A stretch of DNA of 64,000 bases, taken from contig QVRM01006805.1 of NCBI GenBank assembly GCA_003439945.1, forward strand, positions 1-64,000, written 5' to 3'. The translations under genes were made by a program, and so were the position numbers. Of the stretch, positions 56,771-64,000 are shown piece by piece. The first letter of the stretch is position 1; every line of letters starts with the position of its first letter. Source of the DNA: Dermanyssus gallinae (lineage: Eukaryota; Arthropoda; Arachnida; Mesostigmata; Dermanyssidae). Under the pieces are notes generated by a model, which was given only the letters and a program-made list of their open reading frames with translations, was not told where the DNA came from and made no database searches.

Positions 56771-59016
56771 GGGGAAACGAACGCTGCTCCCAGGCGTAAC
56801 CCCGCACTAATCTGAACAGTGCCATGATCCAGAACGGCGCCTAAATACTGGGGAGGGCTTGTAACCCGGCACCAATGCCTTTGCGGAGACCGCGCGGTGT
56901 CTGGCCTTGTCAACCGTAGTGGTGGCTTGAGAGAAGATGCGCGAATGCGCTGTCTTTTAGTGGGGCAGACCAGCTTTTCTGGAAAGTGTTGTTGGCGGCT
57001 ACGAAATCGCACAAAAAAGCCAACCTCCGACAACAAGACCGCCAAAGTGAGATTGTAAACCCCTTCATCTGTGCCATTCAGCAAGCGCGACGGCATCCAG
57101 CATTGAGACCTCTTTTCATCCTTGTAAGAAGCCGGTACCGTCGAATACTCGAATCAGCCCGTCAGCAGCACCTTGCAAGAGAAGAGGACAAGTTAGTAAT
57201 AAGGGCATCGAAGGAGCCGTACAGATGGCTGACGCGAGACAGTCCGACGGCATGCCCTATCAGCTCTGATGTGCTAATAGAGCACTTTAGAGGGATGTAC
57301 GCGGCGACGGATACCATCCCTCGAGAGGTCCCATTTTATGCCTGTGTATGGGACGAGGAAACGACCGCCATGCGTGAGGCTTTAGGCGCCGAGTTTTCAG
57401 TGTTTGAGGTTCTGCGTGCGCTGGAATATCTTCAGCCGAACAAGGCGGCTGGGCCGGACCTGATCCGCAACGAACACCTGAAGTATGCGGCCGACATGTT
57501 TCCTTGTTGGACAAGTCTGTTCAACGCCTGCCTACGACATGGACGTCTGCCAGCATGCTGGAGCAATGCTCTCCTTAGCATCATCCCGAAGAACAAAGGC
57601 AGCCCTCTTGACGCATCCTCATGGCGGGCTATCGCGAAAAAGAGCTGCTGCTACAAACTGCTGGCTCTCCTCATCACTCGGCGGTTGACAAGGTACCTGG
57701 AGGCTTGCTCCTGTATCCCGCCTGAGCAGCATGGATTTCGTGCAGGTCACTCCACCATGACCGCGTGTGAGATCTTGCTTCAAGAAGTGCATCAGGCGAT
57801 CCGGAGGCCAAAACAAGCACTATATGCGGTATTTGTGGATTTTAAATCTGCGTTCGATATGGCGCCACGTGACAAGATTTTAATCAAACTTACTCAGTGC
57901 GGGGTTCCTGCAAACATGCTACTGCTGATTAAGGCCATACTGCAGGCAAATTCAGTGAGCATAGACGACGGAGTAGCGCTCCTAGACCCGTTTGTCCAGT
58001 CCACGGGTGTAGCACAGGGTGACAATCTAAGCCCGCTACTCTTCTCCCTATTACTGAGCGATTTGCCACGACGCGTTCAAGACCAATCGGGACACGTGAA
58101 AACTCTGCTATATGCCGATGATCTTGTGATTTTTGGGAGAAGTCGGTTTCACGTTCAGCAGGCGCTGGCAAGGCTGTCGGGGTATGTGGAAGAGGCTGGC
58201 CTATTGATTAATATGGGCAAGACAGAAGCCATGAAATTCCGACGCGGCGGTCGTCTTGCGGCTTCTGATGCTCTGCATATAAACAGGACATCCCTGAAAT
58301 ATGTAAACAGCTTCAAATATCTAGGGGTGATACTCCCTACAAACGGTCGGTCCTTCGTGGAGCACATTACGGACAGAGCGCGCCGAGCCCTGGTTGCAAG
58401 TGTTAGTATACGAACACCTTCGAGACTATCCCTACAAACGACGCTAGCTTTGTTCAACATGACGGTAGCGCCAGTCGCCTCCTACGGAATACAGGTCATC
58501 TGGGATTATCTCTCGTCGGCGCAACTCGAAAAACTCGAGCGGATTAAGCCTGCATTCCTGAAGCGAGCTCTAGGTCTGCATCGCACATCGCTAAACAGAT
58601 ACGTGTATCTGCTATGTGACACGCCGTTGCTTATAGAGGACCTAAAGCGTAGATTCAAACTCCCTTCCACTCCGGCCTACGCGCAATTTATCAGCTCTTG
58701 GGAGGGGAAAATGGCGGAGATCGATCCTGATTTCTATAGCACGGGTGCGATTACCTCTGAAACATGGAAACAGGCCGGACGAACGAACCGACACGTTCTC
58801 ACGCGCTTTGCTGTTCATGGCTTTCATCACGTTTTATGCGGGACAGGGGGGTTTCATGCACCTGCAGATACATGTGTCTGTATAAGATGTGGTGAAAGAT
58901 GCCCCAGGCACCACGCGGCATCGTGTGCGGCGGTACCGTCGTTGAATAGCCTATCAGATGCGACTCGGCACAGACAAGGTGCGGACGCGCAGGAGGTTAG
59001 CTTTAACCACTTTTAA
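56771..59016 (+). mobile_element. Second LINE, 5'-truncated, joined to the preceding one
   Basis: Sequence after the break at about 56770 is unrelated to the jockey/CR1-like family. It carries one long RT frame to a stop at 59014-59016. A short AT-rich tail follows; I see no clear poly(A) or target duplication. The element either inserted into the older LINE or the two truncated elements were fused. Confidence 0.7.
56986..59016 (+). pseudogene. LINE ORF2, reverse transcriptase with C-terminal CCHC, 676 open codons
   Basis: Residue numbers count from 56986, which is a GTG; the frame is open from about 56920, with no ATG before MYAATDT. RT motifs in order: NKAAGPDLIRNEHLK (about 152), SIIPKNKG (about 202), EQHGFRAGHSTMTA (about 246), FVDFKSAFDMAPRD (about 283), GVAQGDNLSPLLF (about 340), and YADD at 376-379 followed by LVIF. 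Then come a thumb region (FKYLGVILP) and a Cys/His cluster CIRCGERCPRHHAASC near 633. No endonuclease precedes it, so this is a 5'-truncated copy whose RT frame remained intact. Composition and motifs suggest an APE-type LINE (I/R1/jockey group) but I cannot place the clade. Confidence 0.85.
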
Positions 59017-59790
59017 TATTTGTATAATTATTTGAAACGTTCATACAAGACAATTGTATTTTTAAAGACACAAATTCAGCAAGTGTGTGGCCTTTTCCGA
59101 GATAGAGGCGGGTCGTAGCATTTCACCGCGTTCTGCAAGCGGTCTCTTCTGGCACTAAAGGCATTCTTAAAATCTAGCTTAAAAGAACAGTCGGCCCACA
59201 GCGGGAGTTTATGATGGCGCGGGTAGTTGCGAAACCTAACTGCTACTAGGACAAATTGTCGATAATATTGCAGCTTTGTTTGCCGCGCATTCTACTTTTG
59301 AAGCTAAACTCCGAAGTGAAAACGAGCATACAGTCGGGCGAAGAGAGCCGTTTTTCTTCTTGAGAGCAAATAGTCGTACTTCAAATATAATAGGTGAGAG
59401 GGCTTACAGGGGGGACCCGCCCATAGAGTGGATACAACTTTTGCCCCAGAAAGCAGGCCCTAAAAGAGCCGAGATCTAAAGATTTTTTTTTAAATATATT
59501 ATTTTCTTCTGAACAAAGGGTTATTACTATTAGCAGGTACATATATCACAATTACTAATGTATTACTTATAAAACATCCATAATCTTGCTCATATATGCT
59601 TTTATTATTTTTTATATTTGTATCTTAATATAAGTATTATTATTCTTTTCAATTAGTATAATTATGAGGTGTCAACTGTCTGCTTGACGTTCACTTTATG
59701 TTCGGCTTCCCATCGTGGCTCAATTGAGCTGTAATGCGCAAATGATATGGCCGCCGTGGACTAGACCGTACGCCCCCTGCTAATTATTTT
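59017..59790. other. Gene-free AT-rich stretch
   Basis: No supported feature; probable 3' flank of the preceding LINE. Confidence 0.4.
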
Positions 59791-59793
59791 TAG

Positions 59794-60110
59794 TTACTCC
59801 AATAGGCCTTGCTTCACCGGTAGTTGCCAGGCCTCTTGGCTTGGATGTGGACGATACACCAGCTCAAGGAGACATTGCAGTGGGTGCGGGCCATTAGATT
59901 CCACGGCCTTTCCACATAAATAGCATACGTTCATAACATAAGAATGGCTTGCCAATCGGCGATTGCGCCTGTCTTTAGTGCGCACTTCATGTGAAGGAGC
60001 TAGAAAAGCACTGGCATGGTGCCGAGCTAAGCCGAGAGCACTGCTTTGACTCAATCTCCGCTGAGGCAGCGCGGTGTCTTGGGTGTTTGAGAGTCTGTAT
60101 AACTTATCGG
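59794..60110 (-). pseudogene. Retroelement C-terminal module fragment, copy 5
   Basis: A minus-strand frame contains CYLCGKAVESNGPHPLQC followed by YRPHPSQ. This matches the CPCGAQVDIWGTHGLSC and GRQSRHSE part of 17150-18067 in spacing and several residues. Preceded by RLASHSYVMNV in the place of the RLET/RLGT segment. It stops shortly after the Cys/His segment. Confidence 0.4.
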
Positions 60111-60123
60111 CTAGATTTCTGCT

Positions 60124-60148
60124 TATATATATATATATATATATATAA
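60124..60148. repeat. (TA)n microsatellite
   Basis: A TA run of about 12 units next to the module fragment. Confidence 0.9.
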
Positions 60149-60588
60149 TGAAGGCGTGCTTTTATCCATGTGTTCCCATCTAGATCGCTTAGCATTTTGA
60201 CAGCAATTTGACATATTAGTTATAGGCATTTGTAGATGTGTAACCGTAGTGTGATTTCTGCGCAGTTTAGATTGGTAAGTTATGCATATGTTTGCGTCGA
60301 TTAGGTATATCTATTGATAAGAGTATGAGGCGTTGCGTACAGGTATGTACAGCGGCAGATATTATGTAGTGTATTCTTTACAGTGCATGTTCTTTAACAG
60401 TAAGGCACCATGCAGTGTATATAGGTAGTGTATTATAACAACCTACGAAACTGAAATCGCACTTTGGTAACCAAAAAACTTTCGCGGGAGTGCAAAATAC
60501 TGCCAGAAATGCTTCTTTCCTTCCAGAAGTGAAACATCTGGTTGTAAATTTGCCCACACGGTGCTACCAGGGTACGTTGTTTTCAATT
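60149..60588. other. Gene-free stretch
   Basis: No supported feature. Could be the 5' untranslated part of the LINE that follows. Confidence 0.35.
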
Positions 60589-60589
60589 T

Positions 60590-61342
60590 TTGAACCGGAG
60601 TATCTCGAGAAGGGCTGGTCGTAAAGTGACACTTGGTGAGGAGACACAGCTTGTCGCACTGAGAGATTTCTCGACTTTGTCGAGCCCATTTGAGACGAGT
60701 GAGGAAGTCCCAAGATCCCTAGTGGACAAAGACAGGAAAGGAAGGTTTCTCACCAGTCGGACATTGAGTCCCTGTGGGTCACGGCAAGCTCGGCTATCCC
60801 GTTGGACGGCGCAAAGAACATAAGCGCGACGGACGCAGAAGAGGTGGACGAGCACATCTAACCAGTAAGAGACCAGGCAGGAAGTGGAACCGGGGCTTAG
60901 CTCGCCAAACTTGTCAGGCAACCCGACGAAGCAGCTGGAGTTGCCGGACCATCTGGCCTCACTCGTCAAACAGCCAGACAAGAAGAGCAAGACCGGCCTA
61001 AACGTCAAGGCTAATGACCCGCCGAGGAACATTGATGAGGCGTTTAGCACGTTTCAGCACGCGGCCAAGACCCTTGGGTTGCAAACGGGCGAGTACCCGA
61101 ACACCTGGCTAGACATTAAATCCGCTGATCTGAGACTCGAGGTAGTAGTACATTGGTGCTACATGCAAAACCTGAGCAGAGAGGCCGAAAGGGCCGAGGC
61201 AAATAAACGGCTTGAGGAAGAGCAAGCAACCTTTCACATACAAAAGCTTACGAACGACCTCATGGAGACTCAAAAACATAGGAATGAGCTCCTCAACAAG
61301 TGCGACAATCTCAAGGGTCAACTAGAGAATACGGCTAGATAA
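60590..61342 (+). pseudogene. Probable LINE ORF1 (gag-like, coiled coil), frameshifted
   Basis: The open frame 60884-61342 ends with about 60 residues rich in Glu, Lys, Arg, Leu and Asn in a heptad-like pattern (EAERAEANKRLEEEQA, LMETQKHRNELLNKC). That predicts a coiled coil, as in many ORF1 or gag proteins. No zinc knuckle is visible. It sits upstream of an R1-like RT remnant on the same strand, which is the main reason for the call. Confidence 0.4.
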
Positions 61343-61859
61343 GCCGGTACATCCGGCACTGCAAAGGAGAGGAAACAGGCTCAACCTAAAGCAGGTGATG
61401 TGCTCTGCCTCAAGTGCAAAAGGCAAGTGGAAAGAAAGTGGCTTGAAAAGATCCAAACAGCAGAGCTGAGGAGCTGGAGCATGCTCATACAACCAAGCTG
61501 CAGCTGGTCTTTATTTTCAAACATTGGCTCTAGGGGGTGTTTAAGAGAACGACGCTGGGAAAGAAGAGCATTGTCGGAGCCTGGAACACAGGAGCTATGC
61601 TGATCATTCAAGGATTGGAGAGCGATAAACATGTTCTTGGGCCACTGGCTGCATCGTTTTCGTCGGTAACAATACGAGGGGCGGTGGAAATCTGCTGCAA
61701 GGAGAGCTCAGAATCCTGCGATTGTTTGGAGAGAGAAACGCCAGATCTCTTGCTGAAGAATTTAGGTTATTTGCAGCAACCCAATATGAGTCCCGAAAGC
61801 ATAGATCCGTCCACACAGGGATACATAGAGTCGTATCAAAGGCAGAACTGCTACACAGT

Positions 61860-62480
61860 TCCACACGAAGGACGCGCCAGCTGATGGCTGCCATCTTCTC
61901 CAATGTGAGAAACGCGTTCAGCAGTCTTCAATATTCATGGAGGATCATCCTAGAAACCCTCAAGAGAAAGCAAGCACCCCCCGTACTTGGTCAGCGTGAT
62001 CTCAAACTACCTGCCCAAGCGCAAGGTTTCGAGCGCCGGACATGACCACTGGTAAACCGCAGAGTTCCAACTGTCGAACATCGCTTATCGACGACGTGCT
62101 GCGTATCCAAGGCCTCCCAAGAAGGGTAGAGTCATGAGCGTACGTTGGCGAAGAAGGAGTGTCCAGCTTGAACTAAATTCCAACGAGACCCTGCAATCGA
62201 TTAACGAATGGATGAAAAGCGTACAGCTCGAATTGGCGCCGAAGAAGAGCGAGACGGTCAGTCGACTCGGTGAACATTACGTTGGCAGACCAGAGCATCA
62301 AGATAGTCGAACATGCTCGGTACCTGAAAGTCTATCTGGACAGAAAGCTCAGGGCAAATGAACACGCTAAGATTGCCGCAATAAAGGCAATGAAAGCAGC
62401 AAACGCAATTGCAAAAATCTTACCGAACAGTCGCGGAACCCAAGCGGGCGGATTGGAGAAGACTTGTCGGTGACCCTCAG
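61860..62480 (+). pseudogene. R1-like LINE reverse transcriptase, internal deletion of the active site
   Basis: The plus strand reads NVRNAFSSLQYSWRIILETL (RT palm start) and, in another frame, YLPKRKV. DDVLRIQGLPRRVES, then INEWMKSVQLELAPKKSE and IKIVEHARYLKVYLDRKLRANEHAKIAAIKAMKAANAIAKILPN follow. This is R1-type RT order. The expected GVPQGS and YADD/FADD motifs are missing, because 62040-62180 is too short to hold them. Two internal deletions and frameshifts make it dead. Confidence 0.7.
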
Positions 62481-62693
62481 TTGTTCGGTCTGGTTCACCT
62501 CGGCAGCAGCCACATACTGTTCAACTGTTTGTTTATTGACATTTCTTGCAGATAATTGCACACATTAATTTCAAGCTCCATTAAGCACATAGCTTGTTCG
62601 GAGCCCCTTTTATGAATAACAATGTATAATTTATATATGCCATTTTCACCTATTTACAATATATTGCAACATGATTGTATTTTTATATCACTT
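62481..62693. other. AT-rich spacer, probable 3' untranslated end of the minus-strand LINE
   Basis: AT-rich sequence directly downstream (minus strand) of the LINE stop codon; no coding content. Confidence 0.4.
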
Positions 62694-64000
62694 TTAACCA
62701 GATACCAAAGTTTCAAGATAATGCTCTTTGAGATCGCATTTGAATTTGAGCAGGGACTTTGTCTGCCTAACGGAGGCCGGTACTTTGTTCCAGTAGGAGG
62801 CCCCAATGTTTCTGATTGATAGCCTTGACTGGTTGGAGTTGGCGTGTGACAGAGTAAGCAGGTTTGATGCGTTACCCCTTGTAGATATGGGTGTTGCTAA
62901 TGTTGCCAGACCATATAAGTTTAGATGCACTCCAAGGAGTATACGCTTAATTTCAACTACGAGACAGTATTCTATAAGTTTTGGGAACGGCAAAATGTTA
63001 ATATTTTTGTAGTGCGGTTGCACTGAATCTCGCATCCAGAGGTCCAGGTCAGGTGACTATGGACGTAGGCAAAATACATCGCCATCAGGCAGTTTTGGGG
63101 AAGAATTCGTCGAGCTCTGTATAGAGCTGCATTGCTGCCAGATATTTTCTTACGTATATGTGTGACATGCGCTTCAAAGGTCAGCTTTTCGTCCAACGTA
63201 ACGCCTAGGAACTTCGTTTCCTTTAGAAGCGAAAGGGCTATGCCGTCGTACTGGAAACGGAGGGGATTAATCGTAACGGAACCCCGCGGGGAAAGGAATT
63301 GCATTACACCTGTTTTCCTCCAATTCATATAGAGACCGTTACTCCTGAACCATGATGATAACCTCTAAAGGTCCTCGCGGACCATAGCCTCTACCTCAGT
63401 TGGGGAGTTCCCGACGAATAGGGCGGTGGTATCGTCCGCAAACGAGGTCAACTTTGCATGTTTTGTTACGCTAAATATGTCGTTAATAAAGATGTTGACG
63501 AGAAGTGGACCACCTATACTGCCCTGAGCCACTCCAACAGATATATTTCTTACATCCGAGATTGCATTGCCCACTTGAACAACTTGCCTCCTATTCGACA
63601 TAAACGACCGCAGCCAAGACAAAAAAATATCATCCGCTCCATATCGAGTTAACTTTTTAATCAGAATATTTACATCAACTGTATCAAATGCTTTTCTAAG
63701 ATCTATAAATACGCCGGCGACTGTCTTTTTTAACATTAGGTTTCTGCGAACCTCTTCAACAAAATCCATGATGGGTACAGTCGTCGACATTTTGGATCGA
63801 AAACCGAACTGACGCTGACTTAGGCCATTAAACATCTCAAAGTGTTCGTTCAACTGTTCATATATAGCTTTTTCGAAAATCTTGGACATTGGAGGGGGGA
63901 TACTGACCGGCCTGTAATTTTCCTTGCTTAGTCTGTCACCGCCTTTAAACAATGGTACAACGCGATACAATTTGAGGGCCGTAGGGTAGATCCCCTGGCG
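62694..64000 (-). pseudogene. Jockey/CR1-like LINE ORF2, RT to 3' end, cut by the window edge
   Basis: Minus strand. From the window edge: FKGGDRLSKENYRPVSIPPP, SKIFEKAIYEQLNEHFEMFN, RQFGFRSKMSTT, FVEEVRRNLMLKK, FIDLRKAFDTVDVN, GVAQGSIGGPLL and SFADDTTALFV (FADD at 63431-63442). A stop follows at 63365-63367, then the same frame resumes (NWRKTGVMQFLSPRG, KFLGVTLDEKLTFEAH). A frameshift near 63030 leads to the C-terminal tail (ISTRGNASNLLTLSHANSNQSRLSIRN..SYWNKVPASVRQ), ending at 62694. This is the least damaged copy of the family also seen at 40919-41420 and 55020-56770. The 5' part lies beyond the window. Confidence 0.88.

Overview
This is non-coding-dominated nuclear DNA from an animal, most likely an arthropod. 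The evidence is a DD34D mariner pair, several kinds of degenerate non-LTR retrotransposon (R2-like, R1-like, jockey/CR1-like), tRNA-derived SINE-like repeats, very abundant di- and trinucleotide microsatellites, and no bacterial-style gene packing. I cannot name the species. No complete, recognisable cellular gene is visible. The only host-gene candidate is a low-complexity Asn/Asp/Gln-rich exon on the minus strand (about 6044-6583) that ends in a strong splice-donor consensus.

Layout. 1-5.7 kb: mostly featureless, with a SINE-A copy, a cluster of small perfect hairpins and a decayed retroelement C-terminal fragment. 6-11 kb: the Asn/Asp/Gln-rich exon inside a microsatellite-dense block of GTT/GTC, GA, TA and TAA/TGA tracts. 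11.1-15.6 kb: two mariner transposons in opposite orientation, one with a frameshift and one with an open 353-codon transposase, separated by unique DNA holding a 292 bp fold-back. 16-18 kb: a SINE-like unit and two fragments of a retroelement C-terminal module. 18-31 kb: largely unremarkable, with isolated microsatellites, two SINE-B copies and two striking inverted repeats. 31-38 kb: a second microsatellite block with three unrelated minisatellites side by side (about 24 bp, 42-84 bp and 36 bp units). 40.6-64 kb: a retrotransposon graveyard containing jockey/CR1-like, R1-like and R2-like fragments and a 676-codon reverse transcriptase frame fused to a truncated neighbour.

The strongest observations are these. 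(1) An R2-like element, 5'-truncated inside its zinc finger, has (AT)n microsatellites at both ends. (2) A Cys/His plus PD-(D/E)xK-like C-terminal module recurs in six dispersed fragments, all corresponding to the 3' end of the parent element. (3) There are several perfect or near-perfect hairpins with no evident parent element. (4) A mariner copy has an apparently intact reading frame. Family names for LINEs rest on motif reading only; a repeat library and a phylogeny would be needed to fix clades.
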